From: UBA2336 sp036787955
GTDB lineage: Bacteria > Bacteroidota > Bacteroidia > Cytophagales > Cyclobacteriaceae
Assembly: GCA_036787955.1 (NCBI GenBank)
Contig: DAIQOI010000018.1
Coordinates: forward strand, 1-41,834
DNA length: 41,834 bases
Direction of reading: 5' to 3'
Shown here: one piece after another, positions 32,588-41,744 of the stretch
How positions within the stretch are numbered: position 1 is the stretch's first letter
Layout of the letters: every line of letters begins with the position of its first letter
The notes under the pieces: generated by a model
What the model was told of the DNA's origin: nothing
The model's input: the letters and a program-made list of their open reading frames with translations, nothing else
Databases searched by the model: none
Made by a program: the position numbers and the translations under genes

Positions 32588-35500
32588 ATGAGAAAAATTT
32601 TACGACTGACAACCCTTCTGCTGGCATCTTACGGAAGTGCATTGGCACAGGGAGTTACTACCGCTTCCATAACCGGAGTGGTCAGGGATGCAAAGGGTGA
32701 AGTAATTCCAGGAGCTAATGTAGTTGCTATTCATCAACCTTCCGGAACCCAGTATGGAGTCGCAACGCGTGCAGATGGCTATTTCAACATTCCTGCTATG
32801 CGCGTAGGTGGGCCCTACTCTGTTTCCGTCTCATTTGTAGGGTTTAAGGAACAAAAAGAGGAAAATGTGTATCTGCAGTTAGGACAAACGTTAGTGCTCA
32901 ACTTTGTAATGACGGATGAATCAACCCAATTGGAAGAAGTGGTCATCACTGCTACCAAAGATCCGATTTTGAATTCGGACAAAATGGGAGCATCCAGCAA
33001 CTTCGGCACCAACGACATTCAGCGGTTACCTTCAATAGGGCGTGATTTCCGTGATATGACACGTCTTACGCCACAGGGCAGTGGTAATTTCTCGTTTGCG
33101 GGGCGCAGTAATTTATACAACAACCTGACGATTGATGGCGCTACTGTAAACAATGTATTTGGTTTAGCTCCTCTTCCGGCCGGGCAGGCGAATACCACCC
33201 CATTCAGTCTTGATGCCATTCAGGAGCTTACGGTTTCTCTTTCACCATACGATGTGCGCCAGGGGAACTTTACCGGTGCCGGTATCAGTGCAATAACCCG
33301 AAGCGGCACTAACGAGCTCAGCGGATCTGTTTATTATTACTTCCGCAATCAAAGTATGGCTGGTAAAAAAGTTGACGGCCAGGAAATACCCATAACGGAT
33401 TTTAATTTTTCAAACTACGGTGCTCGGCTAGGTGGGCCGATTATCAAAAACAAGGCCTTTTTCTTTGCCAACATAGAATTTGAGAATCGCACAGAGCCTT
33501 TTTACACCTTTCCGGTTCGAGCTAACCGCAATGAATCAACTGTTGGGAAAACCCAAGCCACTGATGATAATGACCCTGAGACCGGTCTGGCAGGACTTCG
33601 TCAATTCCTGATTGATAATTACAACTATGATCCGGGGGTATATAAAAATTTCACCCGCGAAAACAGCAGCCTGCGTTATGTGGCCCGTGTTGATTATAAC
33701 ATCAATCAGAATCACAAGCTCACTGTCCGCGGCAACGTTACTAACGCCTTTCAGGATCAACCGCCCAGTGGTTCAGGCGGATTTGTAGGAGGCCCTCCGG
33801 GTGGTAGGGGTAACAGCAACAACGTATTGTCGTTTTCGTCTTCTTATTATCGAATTAACAACAACCAGTATTCCGGAACTGTTGAATTAAATTCCATGCT
33901 GGGTGGCGGCAAATTCCATAACAACCTAGTTATCGGATATAGCGCTTTCCGCGATTTCCGTGAAAATGCAGGTGGAAATCCTACCCCAAGTATCCCGCTG
34001 GTTGACATTATCGGACCTAACGGTCAAAATATGACAACATTCGGCCCCGACCCATTTACCAAGAACAACCTGCTTAATCAGGATGTAATTCAGATTAACA
34101 ACAATTTTACAATTTACAAACGTAATCATGTTATCACGCTAGGTACAGCCAATGAGTATTACAAATTCGACAACCGGTTTACCCCCGTTGTAAATGGTGT
34201 TTACCGATACAACAGCCTGGCTGATTTTTATGCTGACGCTAACCCTGCTACAACTGCCACGGCACGTCCGGCTCAATACACTATTCAGTACATAGCCGTT
34301 CCGGGCGGTCCGGATGCTATTTCTGCCAAGTGGTCTGCACTTCAGCTGGGCTTCTTTGCACAGGATGAATATACCGGAATCAAGAACGTTAAGATAACTG
34401 CAGGCTTACGTGTTGACGTGCCCACGTATCTAACAGAACTTCCGGTTAATAATTACATCAACCGACTGGATTTCAATGGGGAACAGCTTCGGATAGGCGG
34501 CTGGCCAGAAGTAAGACCTTTGTGGTCACCACGGGTTGGATTTAACTGGGACATAAAAGGTGATCGTTCCACTCAAGTTCGCGGTGGAACAGGGGTATTA
34601 ACAGGCCGTGTACCTTTTGTGTGGCTCTCTAACGCGGTAAGCAACAACGGTTTGTTCTTCGGTCAGTTTAACTCATCCACCATACCATTCGACCTGACAG
34701 GGGATGGCTTTCCTTACAATTTTTCCCTTACTCCTTATGCTGCCACACCCGAACAGTTTGCCGACTTGAACGCGGGCATACCTGCACTTATTACCAACCC
34801 GCTGGATCGCAATTTCGGACGTCCTTCCGTTGTAGCTGGTGTTAACACCCTGGACAAAAACTTCCGCTTCCCGCAGGTATGGAGAAGCAGCATTGCGTTA
34901 GATCAAAAACTACCGTTTGGATTTGTGGGAACCGCTGAATTTATAGTAACCAAAGACATCAATGCAGTGTACATCCGCGATGCCAACCTGGCCCCTGCCA
35001 TTGCAAGACTGAATGGGGATGGCAGACCCTTATTTGGAGCTGTGCCTGACAACCCCACTTTGGATCGCGCAATTATTTCCAACGACAGACGCCTGCAAGG
35101 CGATGTGAGCCAGGCGCTGGTGTTATCCAATACCAACAAAGGCTATCAATGGAGTGCTACATTTCAACTCCGGAAACAATTCGCCCGCGGATTTGAAATG
35201 ACAGCAGCCTATAACTATACCGATGCCCGCGAGGTGAACCCTCAGACAGCCGCCACAGCCGGTAGTGTATTCAACTCACAAGCCCACGTTAACGGACCCA
35301 ACAATCCGGAATTATCCTATGCCAGTGCATTAACACCCCACCGCATCATTCTTTACGGTTCCTACCGCAAGGAATATGCCCAGCATTTTGCAACAACCAT
35401 TGGATTTTCATTTGAGGGACGCTCAGGTAACAACTTCTCCTACGTATATCAGGGCGATTTGAACAGCGATGGCATTCAGGGTAATGACCTTATTTACATA

Positions 35501-36028
35501 CCGCGTAATCAATCTGAGATTGTGCTCACCACCAGCAACGCCCTGGACACGCGAACCATTGATGAAATCTGGAACCAACTCGATAACTTCATCAAACAAG
35601 ATCCATACCTGAGCAAGCGCAGAGGAAAGTACGCAGAACGTAACGGGGCCATATCTCCCTGGGTAAATTATCTAAGCGTTAACCTATTGCAGGACTTTTA
35701 CATTGAAGTAAATGGAAAGCGACACACGCTTCAGCTTTCGGCAACCATTGAAAACCTGTTGAATATGTTTAACTCCAAATGGGGTTTAATTAAAAACCCT
35801 GTCCGTACGCAACTCATACGTTTTCTAGGATATGAATCAGACCATAAAGCTGGCACATTGTCTTCACCTATTGATGCCAATGGTAATCCGTGGAGAGCTA
35901 CCACCGGTAAGCCAGTATTCGCCTTCGACACAAATGCTGATGGGACGCCTCTGAATAACTCATTCATTCCTCTTCAAACCGTAGGCGGAAGATGGCAAAT
36001 GCAATTAGGTATTCGTTATCTCTTTTAA
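32588..36028 (+). CDS. Oar-like TonB-dependent outer-membrane receptor
   Basis: A 1146-residue receptor. Signal peptide (MRKILRLTTLLLASYGSALA), then a carboxypeptidase-regulatory-like domain (ITGVVRDAKGEVIPGANVVA, SVSFVGFKEQKEENVYLQLG), the TonB-box-like LEEVVITATKD and a plug with IQRLPSIGRDFRDMTRLTPQ and LYNNLTIDGATVNNVFGL, typical of the Oar family first described in Myxococcus. A glycine/proline-rich loop (QPPSGSGGFVGGPPGGRGN) lies about residue 395-415 in the barrel. Oar proteins import or export macromolecular ligands at the outer membrane. Start 32588 gives the signal peptide. It leads a three-gene run with two lipoprotein genes ending at the terminator at 38302-38333. No SusD is present. 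Confidence 0.92.
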   Translation: MRKILRLTTLLLASYGSALAQGVTTASITGVVRDAKGEVIPGANVVAIHQPSGTQYGVATRADGYFNIPAMRVGGPYSVSVSFVGFKEQKEENVYLQLGQTLVLNFVMTDESTQLEEVVITATKDPILNSDKMGASSNFGTNDIQRLPSIGRDFRDMTRLTPQGSGNFSFAGRSNLYNNLTIDGATVNNVFGLAPLPAGQANTTPFSLDAIQELTVSLSPYDVRQGNFTGAGISAITRSGTNELSGSVYYYFRNQSMAGKKVDGQEIPITDFNFSNYGARLGGPIIKNKAFFFANIEFENRTEPFYTFPVRANRNESTVGKTQATDDNDPETGLAGLRQFLIDNYNYDPGVYKNFTRENSSLRYVARVDYNINQNHKLTVRGNVTNAFQDQPPSGSGGFVGGPPGGRGNSNNVLSFSSSYYRINNNQYSGTVELNSMLGGGKFHNNLVIGYSAFRDFRENAGGNPTPSIPLVDIIGPNGQNMTTFGPDPFTKNNLLNQDVIQINNNFTIYKRNHVITLGTANEYYKFDNRFTPVVNGVYRYNSLADFYADANPATTATARPAQYTIQYIAVPGGPDAISAKWSALQLGFFAQDEYTGIKNVKITAGLRVDVPTYLTELPVNNYINRLDFNGEQLRIGGWPEVRPLWSPRVGFNWDIKGDRSTQVRGGTGVLTGRVPFVWLSNAVSNNGLFFGQFNSSTIPFDLTGDGFPYNFSLTPYAATPEQFADLNAGIPALITNPLDRNFGRPSVVAGVNTLDKNFRFPQVWRSSIALDQKLPFGFVGTAEFIVTKDINAVYIRDANLAPAIARLNGDGRPLFGAVPDNPTLDRAIISNDRRLQGDVSQALVLSNTNKGYQWSATFQLRKQFARGFEMTAAYNYTDAREVNPQTAATAGSVFNSQAHVNGPNNPELSYASALTPHRIILYGSYRKEYAQHFATTIGFSFEGRSGNNFSYVYQGDLNSDGIQGNDLIYIPRNQSEIVLTTSNALDTRTIDEIWNQLDNFIKQDPYLSKRRGKYAERNGAISPWVNYLSVNLLQDFYIEVNGKRHTLQLSATIENLLNMFNSKWGLIKNPVRTQLIRFLGYESDHKAGTLSSPIDANGNPWRATTGKPVFAFDTNADGTPLNNSFIPLQTVGGRWQMQLGIRYLF

Positions 36029-36041
36029 TCACCTTAAAAAA

Positions 36042-37127
36042 ATGACCAAATCAACTATGATAACCAAGACTATTTTAAAATACAGCTGGGTAACAGGCTT
36101 GTTACTAATGAACATATGGAGCTGCCATGACCCAGAGTACCCCACTCCGGTTCCCAATCCTTTGCCCTCAGGACACACCGCTAACTTTCTGTTTGTAAAT
36201 GTTGCCCCTGATGCACCCTCACTCGATATGTTTATTAACAATGTTAAGACAGGCAACAGTCTTACATTCGGACAAGCGCACACCGGATACACTGCGGTTC
36301 CCATCACCACCAGTGGTTCCGGACGCTTTACCTCCAACACCAACATCCGTTCAAAGGCAAGTACAGGCAGCATTGGTGGTGTTCTGGGATCCAATGATGC
36401 TATTTTGAGGGAACGTAGTACTAATAATAACAATGTAGCTGTAGTTGCTGATGCACGCTACACCTTATTTGCACTGGATTCCATTACCAGGCCGGCGCCT
36501 GAACGCAAGTTGAATACATCGAACTTTGGCGATACAACCTTTTTCAATCCGTTAACTGGAAGTTATATTTCGGTTGTTGAAAAGGCAGCCTTACCCCCTG
36601 CACAGCGGGCAAAATTGGTTCCTATAGGAACTGTACCGCTGGGTTCTACCGACCCAGGCGGCGTTCGGTTCTATTTTGTTCGGGACAACTATCCGACTTT
36701 TCCGAATCCGAATTCTACCCAGTCCGCCATCAGATTGGTTCAGGCTTCGCCACGTAACGTAAACGAAGGCTTGTATGTACGGTTAAACCCGGTTACTCCT
36801 GGACCTCCTGTGATTGCGCTGGGTAACAACGTTCCCTACGTTTTAAGCATGGCTACTCCTACAGGTGACTCTAATTTTAATCCTTCGGTAGGTTCAAGGT
36901 TAGTAACCTCAACCGCAGTAAACTTTTCCCTGTTTAATACAAATATTGCAGGCGTACCAATAGATTATAACGTGCAGATAGCAACTGATGCAACTTTTAC
37001 CAACATCATCTTCACCAGCGATCCGGTACAGTTTGCTGTGAACAAAGTTTATACGGTTGTAGTTCGAGGGGTTCAGGGTGGTGCTGAAAACCGGGCGCTG
37101 GGAGTAACCATTGTTCAACATAATTAA
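36042..37127 (+). CDS. DUF4397-domain lipoprotein
   Basis: A 361-residue protein with a hydrophobic N-terminus (SWVTGLLLMNIWSC) and C28 as likely lipidation site, although IWSC is an unusual lipobox. The body contains DUF4397-type repeats (NFLFVNVAPDAPSLDMFINN, SAIRLVQASPRNVNEGLYVR), small beta-sandwich units of unknown function in surface proteins. It begins 13 bases after the receptor stop and ends 11 bases before the fasciclin gene start, so all three are probably one operon. An alternative ATG lies at 36057. Confidence 0.83.
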   Translation: MTKSTMITKTILKYSWVTGLLLMNIWSCHDPEYPTPVPNPLPSGHTANFLFVNVAPDAPSLDMFINNVKTGNSLTFGQAHTGYTAVPITTSGSGRFTSNTNIRSKASTGSIGGVLGSNDAILRERSTNNNNVAVVADARYTLFALDSITRPAPERKLNTSNFGDTTFFNPLTGSYISVVEKAALPPAQRAKLVPIGTVPLGSTDPGGVRFYFVRDNYPTFPNPNSTQSAIRLVQASPRNVNEGLYVRLNPVTPGPPVIALGNNVPYVLSMATPTGDSNFNPSVGSRLVTSTAVNFSLFNTNIAGVPIDYNVQIATDATFTNIIFTSDPVQFAVNKVYTVVVRGVQGGAENRALGVTIVQHN

Positions 37128-37138
37128 TGCAGATTACC

Positions 37139-38278
37139 ATGAAAAAATTTTTATATTTCACCAAACTCATAATGCTCACTGTTGGTGGTTTGTTGTTGCC
37201 TGGATGTGCAGATTTTGATCAACCTGAGCCGCTAAGTGGCAACACACTGCTTAATGTGGCAGCTCAGCATCCTGATCTGAATATATTGTTTGCAGCCTGG
37301 CGTAAGGCTGGCATGGCTACATCATTTAATAATCTTAACTCCGGGCAGTTTACCATTTTTGCCCCGCACGATAGTGCCTTTGTTGTGTTTTTCCGTGCCC
37401 AGTTGAACCAGCCTTCATGGGATGAAATTGATGTGATTAACTATATTAATAATACCATGTCAACTACATCAACGGTCTCAATAGGTGCTCTAATCACAAG
37501 GTTGAACTATCACACATTCAGCTCCAAACTGATGACCTCACAGATTACCGGTGGACAGGTGTTCACTACCCTACAAGGAGGCCGGCTGTCCATTTCCAAA
37601 ACAGGCAGCGTGGTAGTACTTAATGCCAACAACGCTGGGACCGCCCCAGGTAACGGTGCCAAAGTACGCACCACAAACATAGAAGCAGCCAATGGGGTTA
37701 TTCATACCATCAATAAGGTACTGAACCCCATTGTAATAACATCAGTTGCGTCGTTTATTGGCTTAGGAGTAAGCTACGCCACCAATCCGCCAACTGTTGT
37801 TGGCGGAACAACTTCTGACACCAATGACAATAATTTTCATTTGCTGGCTGCGGCTCTACGGAAAACAGAACTTATCCTTACTCTTCTTCCCAACCAATCA
37901 CCTCTTCCGGACTACACTGTTTTCGGCCCTACTGATGGAGCAGTTCGCTCACTTATTAATTCCATTGATAATACCGTTACCAACGAAGCACAAGCGCTAA
38001 CTTTCATTAATAACCTCGATGGTCCTGCACTGGACCAGTTCACCAACATACTTAAATACCACATTATACCAGGGCGCGTATTGTCAACCGACCTCTCCAA
38101 TGGACAACAGCCAAATACCCTGTTAACCGGAAAAAGATTTACGGTGAATATTTCGGGAAGCACGATAACGCTTACTGATCTTAATACACCTTCTCCCGAT
38201 GCTTTAGTAACCACTCCTAACATATTAACTAATGCAGGTGTATTTCACACTATAAATCAGGTTCTATTACCCGAATAG
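37139..38278 (+). CDS. Lipoprotein with two fasciclin (FAS1) domains
   Basis: A 379-residue protein: MKKFLYFTKLIMLTVGGLLLPGC with lipobox LLPGC (C23), then two FAS1 domains. FAS1-1 spans about 35-200 (LLNVAAQHPDLNILFAAWRK, GQFTIFAPHDSAFVVFF, NGVIHTINKVLNPI) and FAS1-2 about 225-378 (FHLLAAALRKTELILTLLPN, YTVFGPTDGAVRSLI, LKYHIIPGRVLSTDL, GVFHTINQVLLPE). FAS1 domains are adhesion modules binding other proteins or polysaccharides. I chose ATG 37139 over 37127 because it gives a clean lipoprotein signal. It is last in the operon, 24 bases before the terminator. Confidence 0.93.
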   Translation: MKKFLYFTKLIMLTVGGLLLPGCADFDQPEPLSGNTLLNVAAQHPDLNILFAAWRKAGMATSFNNLNSGQFTIFAPHDSAFVVFFRAQLNQPSWDEIDVINYINNTMSTTSTVSIGALITRLNYHTFSSKLMTSQITGGQVFTTLQGGRLSISKTGSVVVLNANNAGTAPGNGAKVRTTNIEAANGVIHTINKVLNPIVITSVASFIGLGVSYATNPPTVVGGTTSDTNDNNFHLLAAALRKTELILTLLPNQSPLPDYTVFGPTDGAVRSLINSIDNTVTNEAQALTFINNLDGPALDQFTNILKYHIIPGRVLSTDLSNGQQPNTLLTGKRFTVNISGSTITLTDLNTPSPDALVTTPNILTNAGVFHTINQVLLPE

Positions 38279-38301
38279 AAGGATTTGAATTCTGGCTTGT
38301 G

Positions 38302-38333
38302 AAGGCCCATGTAACAATGGGCCTTTTTTTTTA
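38302..38333 (+). terminator. Rho-independent terminator after the fasciclin gene
   Basis: AAGGCCCAT (38302-38310) pairs perfectly with ATGGGCCTT (38317-38325) across GTAACA and runs into a stretch of T residues. It closes the receptor-DUF4397-FAS1 unit and separates it from the MltF-like gene. Confidence 0.92.
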
Positions 38334-38357
38334 CAACCATTTTGCTTATATTCAAAA

Positions 38358-39779
38358 GTGCTATTACGCAGAATTATACTTTATTTTTTTCTTTTGTTGT
38401 TTCCGGGTAGTTGCAATCAGGTCAGCTCAGCCTTACAGGGTCCGGAAATCTATCCTGATTTACCCGAAATAAAACAAAGGGGTTATCTGACTGCCCTGGT
38501 TGACAACAATTCCTACAGTTACTTCATCTACAAAGGCCGGCCCATGGGCTTTGAGTATGAACTGCTACAAAACCTGGCGCGCTATCTTGAGGTAGAGCTT
38601 CGTTTAAAAATCGGATCAGGTATTGAACAGGGTATCGAACAATTAAATAATGGCCAAACCGACATCCTTGCCTACCCGCTTACTGTTACCCTGGACCGAA
38701 CGCGGCTTGTTAAATTCATCCATCCCTTGTTCGAGTCCCATCAGGTACTGGTACAGCGCAAACCTGACAACTGGATGCAATTAACCGCTGATGAAATAAA
38801 CCGTATGCTTATCCGCAAACCGGCCGATTTAATCGGTAAAAAAGTGTATGTGATGCATAACTCCAGTTTTGCACAGCGACTCCTTCATCTTTCAGAAGAA
38901 ATTGGCGGTGAAATTATAATCCACGAAGACAGCGCCACGGCCACGAGCGAATCGCTTATCCGTGCGGTAGCAGAAGAAAGAATTGATTATACTGTAACCG
39001 ATGATTACCTGGCACAGGTAAATGCCGCTATTTATCCCAATCTCGATATTGAAACCGTGCTAAGCCTTCCGCAGCAGATCGCCTGGGCAGTACGACATAC
39101 GTCTCCCGAACTGCTGAGAGCCATCAACGAATGGCTGGCCAAAATCAAAAAAGAGCCCACTTTCATGGTAATTTACAACCGCTACTTTAAAAGCCCCCGC
39201 AACCTGCAACTTCGGGTTAAAAGCGATTACTCCTCGCTGGGTGGTAATAAAATCTCTCCGTATGATAACCTGATAAAAGAAGGAGCAGCTCAGCTTAACT
39301 GGGACTGGCGGTTGCTGGCAGCCGTTATTTATCAGGAGTCAAAATTTAATCCACAGATCGAATCCTGGGCAGGTGCGGTGGGACTTATGCAGCTTATGCC
39401 CGAAACAGCCGAAAGATTCGGTGCTTCCAATCCGCTGGAACCGGCTCAAAACATCCGGGCTGGTGTAAAATTTCTGAAACACCTGGATACTTACTGGGCC
39501 AGGGAAAATGTACGAGAAGAAGACCGGATAAAATTTGTGCTTGCCTCTTACAATGCCGGACTTTCGCATATTATCGATGCCCGGAAACTTACTGCCAAAT
39601 ACGGAGGAGATGTATCTTCCTGGGATGCGGTGGAGTGGTACCTGCTGAAAAAATCCGATCCCAAATACTACAAAGATCCGGTGGTGATGGCCGGCTATTG
39701 CCTATGCGAGGAACCGGTAAACTACGTAAAGGAAATCCTCAAGTTGTTTGAAGAATACCGTTTGCACATCAGCGCCTAA
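38358..39779 (+). CDS. mltF: MltF-like membrane-bound lytic transglycosylase (GTG start)
   Basis: A 473-residue lipoprotein (lipobox PGSC, C19). Residues about 38-280 are a periplasmic solute-binding family 3 domain (GYLTALVDNNSYSYFIYKGR, GFEYELLQNLARYLEVEL), and residues about 300-470 a soluble lytic transglycosylase domain with catalytic E327 (LLAAVIYQESKFNPQIESWA), GAVGLMQLMPETAERFG and FVLASYNAGLSHI. This two-domain order is that of MltF, which cleaves peptidoglycan under allosteric control by muropeptides. The frame has no ATG before the signal sequence; GTG at 38358 is the start. It overlaps the next gene tail to tail by 4 bases. Confidence 0.92.
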   Translation: MLLRRIILYFFLLLFPGSCNQVSSALQGPEIYPDLPEIKQRGYLTALVDNNSYSYFIYKGRPMGFEYELLQNLARYLEVELRLKIGSGIEQGIEQLNNGQTDILAYPLTVTLDRTRLVKFIHPLFESHQVLVQRKPDNWMQLTADEINRMLIRKPADLIGKKVYVMHNSSFAQRLLHLSEEIGGEIIIHEDSATATSESLIRAVAEERIDYTVTDDYLAQVNAAIYPNLDIETVLSLPQQIAWAVRHTSPELLRAINEWLAKIKKEPTFMVIYNRYFKSPRNLQLRVKSDYSSLGGNKISPYDNLIKEGAAQLNWDWRLLAAVIYQESKFNPQIESWAGAVGLMQLMPETAERFGASNPLEPAQNIRAGVKFLKHLDTYWARENVREEDRIKFVLASYNAGLSHIIDARKLTAKYGGDVSSWDAVEWYLLKKSDPKYYKDPVVMAGYCLCEEPVNYVKEILKLFEEYRLHISA

Positions 39780-40300
39780 CGAAACTTGGGACCATCAATA
39801 GGCGTGCGGGCAAATTCCTTGAAATTAAATTTATCGAGCAAAGAGTGCAGAAATGATGAATCTGTATTTTCGCAACTAATACTCAGGAAGAATCTGTCGT
39901 TGATGCCCATAAAAATCTGGCAAATATTTTTTTCCTGCTGCAGGTCTTCGCTATACTGAAGCCGGGTTGATTCGTCCGAACCGGCCAACTGAGTGATAGA
40001 CGCATACGCTGCCGGCTGACGCATATTTTTCATTGCCTGGCTATACATAATGAGCGCATTGTTATAATCAAACAAAAGGATTTTTATTTTCTGTTTTCCC
40101 CGAGCAAAATTTTTTTCGGCCAAAGAATAGGAAAGCGTACCTATCTTAACCATTCTGGCACGGGGATCACCTGCCGGCCGAAAATTTTCCACCTGATCAG
40201 GAATAAGTTGTAGCAGCTCCTCTGGGGCAAGCACCGGCCGATCCTGCGCATAGAGCATATAAAGTTGCAAGAAGGCAAAAATCCGGACAATCCGAAGCAC
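39776..40300 (-). CDS. Secreted protein of unknown function
   Basis: A 174-residue protein with a probable signal peptide (MLRIVRIFAFLQLYMLYAQD). The mature part is soluble and mixed alpha/beta (EELLQLIPDQVENFRPAGDP, IGTLSYSLAEKNFARGKQKI, IFMGINDRFFLSISCENTDS). I recognise no domain. The gene is separated from kmo by 68 bases and may be co-transcribed with kynU-kmo, since it runs in the same direction. Codon pattern and length are consistent with a real gene. Confidence 0.72.
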   Translation of the reverse strand: MLRIVRIFAFLQLYMLYAQDRPVLAPEELLQLIPDQVENFRPAGDPRARMVKIGTLSYSLAEKNFARGKQKIKILLFDYNNALIMYSQAMKNMRQPAAYASITQLAGSDESTRLQYSEDLQQEKNICQIFMGINDRFFLSISCENTDSSFLHSLLDKFNFKEFARTPIDGPKFR

Positions 40301-40368
40301 GAAGGTATTTGGGTTTTACCAAATATAATCAAGTGTCGTATCTTAGTGAAAATAGGCCGGACGGTAAT

Positions 40369-41694
40369 TTAAAATTTACTGAGAATGGAATCGTAGTCCA
40401 ATGTTGGCCACACTTTTTCAATATTGGGAGTGCGCATCACTTCATCCATTATAATTTTTTGTTTTTTCCCGGTTTCCAGCGCATATGAGTAGCGCAAATC
40501 ATCGCGGAAGGTAACCATGGTGTACAAGGGTATCCACTTGTCCGGATACGCTTCATGCAGGTGTGCTTCTATTTTTTTCCGCAACAGAAATTCGGCATCA
40601 GCTACCAGATCACGCATTTCAACAAAATTATCAAGCGCCAGCTGTGCTATCGCATCGGCATCGGGTTTGCGCAGTTGTTCAAATTCCGGCAGCACATGCT
40701 TCCAGTTATCATCGTATTTGTTTAACAGCTCATTTAAAATCCGAACATCTTCAAAGCCGGCATTCATCCCCTGACCAAAAAACGGCACGATGGCATGCGC
40801 AGCATCCCCTATCAGCATGGTGCGGTTACGGTGCCAGGGATAACATTTCACCGTAACCAACGATCCGGTGGGATTGTCGCGGAAATCTTCGGTAAGCGAT
40901 GGCATGAGCGGCACCGCATCCGGAAAATATTGTTGAAAAAAAATCTGCACTGCTTCGGGTGTCTTTAATTGTTCAAAAGACACCGGCCCTTCGAATGGGA
41001 GAAAGAGCGTACAGGTAAACGATTTATCCGGATTGGGCAGCGCGATGAGCATAAAACTTTCACGCGGCCAGATGTGCAAGGCATTGGGCTCAAGCTGAAA
41101 GTCACCGCTGTCGGAGGCAGGAATGCGCAGTTCTTTATAACCATGCTCAATATAGCTTTGGCTATACTCAAACCGGTCGGTAAGCTGCAGAGCCAGGCGC
41201 ACGGCCGAATAGGCACCATCGGCACCAATAATTACATCAAAAGACTTGTGTTTAACGGCTTCATGGTGCTGCAACGTGAGTTCCGTTTTAGCGAAGTCAA
41301 CATGGAGGCAGCGGTGTTCGAAGAAAATTTCGGCTCCTGCTTTTTCAGCTTCGTTCATTAACACCATGTTCAGCCCGGCTCGGGATACGGAATTGATGTA
41401 CTGGCCTTCTTTGCCATATGGCTGAAAAGTGATTTCTTTATCATGAACCATCCGGCCGTGCATGGGTATGGCATTCTGTTTCAGCACTTCAGCAAGCCCT
41501 ACCTCATGCAAGGCGCGGATGCCGCGATTACTGAGGGCCAGGTTGATGGACCGCCCCCCCTCAATGGAATGTTGCCGCATGTCCAACCTTCGCTCAAAAA
41601 CCGTGACTTTATAGCCACGGCGTATTAAGTAAATGGCAAGCAATGAACCTACCAGTCCGGCACCCACAATGGCAATATGTCTGGTTTCCTTCAT
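40369..41694 (-). CDS. kmo: Kynurenine 3-monooxygenase
   Basis: A 441-residue FAD-dependent hydroxylase that converts L-kynurenine to 3-hydroxykynurenine with NADPH and O2. Visible: the dinucleotide motif IAIVGAGLVGSLLAIYLIRR (G11, G13, G16), ERRLDMRQHSIEGGRSINLA with the KMO-type GRSINLALSNRG, VIIGADGAYSAVR (DG motif) and GDAAHAIVPFFGQGMNAGFE, where FAD ribityl binding occurs. The C-terminal part contains the helical segment characteristic of KMO. An ATG at 41727 would add 11 residues; I chose 41694 because family members usually start close to the FAD motif. kynU lies just upstream, so this is the tryptophan-to-NAD kynurenine pathway. Confidence 0.95.
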   Translation of the reverse strand: MKETRHIAIVGAGLVGSLLAIYLIRRGYKVTVFERRLDMRQHSIEGGRSINLALSNRGIRALHEVGLAEVLKQNAIPMHGRMVHDKEITFQPYGKEGQYINSVSRAGLNMVLMNEAEKAGAEIFFEHRCLHVDFAKTELTLQHHEAVKHKSFDVIIGADGAYSAVRLALQLTDRFEYSQSYIEHGYKELRIPASDSGDFQLEPNALHIWPRESFMLIALPNPDKSFTCTLFLPFEGPVSFEQLKTPEAVQIFFQQYFPDAVPLMPSLTEDFRDNPTGSLVTVKCYPWHRNRTMLIGDAAHAIVPFFGQGMNAGFEDVRILNELLNKYDDNWKHVLPEFEQLRKPDADAIAQLALDNFVEMRDLVADAEFLLRKKIEAHLHEAYPDKWIPLYTMVTFRDDLRYSYALETGKKQKIIMDEVMRTPNIEKVWPTLDYDSILSKF

Positions 41695-41744
41695 GCGTTG
41701 GAAGATAAGATTTTCATGATCATTCATAAACTGATAAAAATCAG

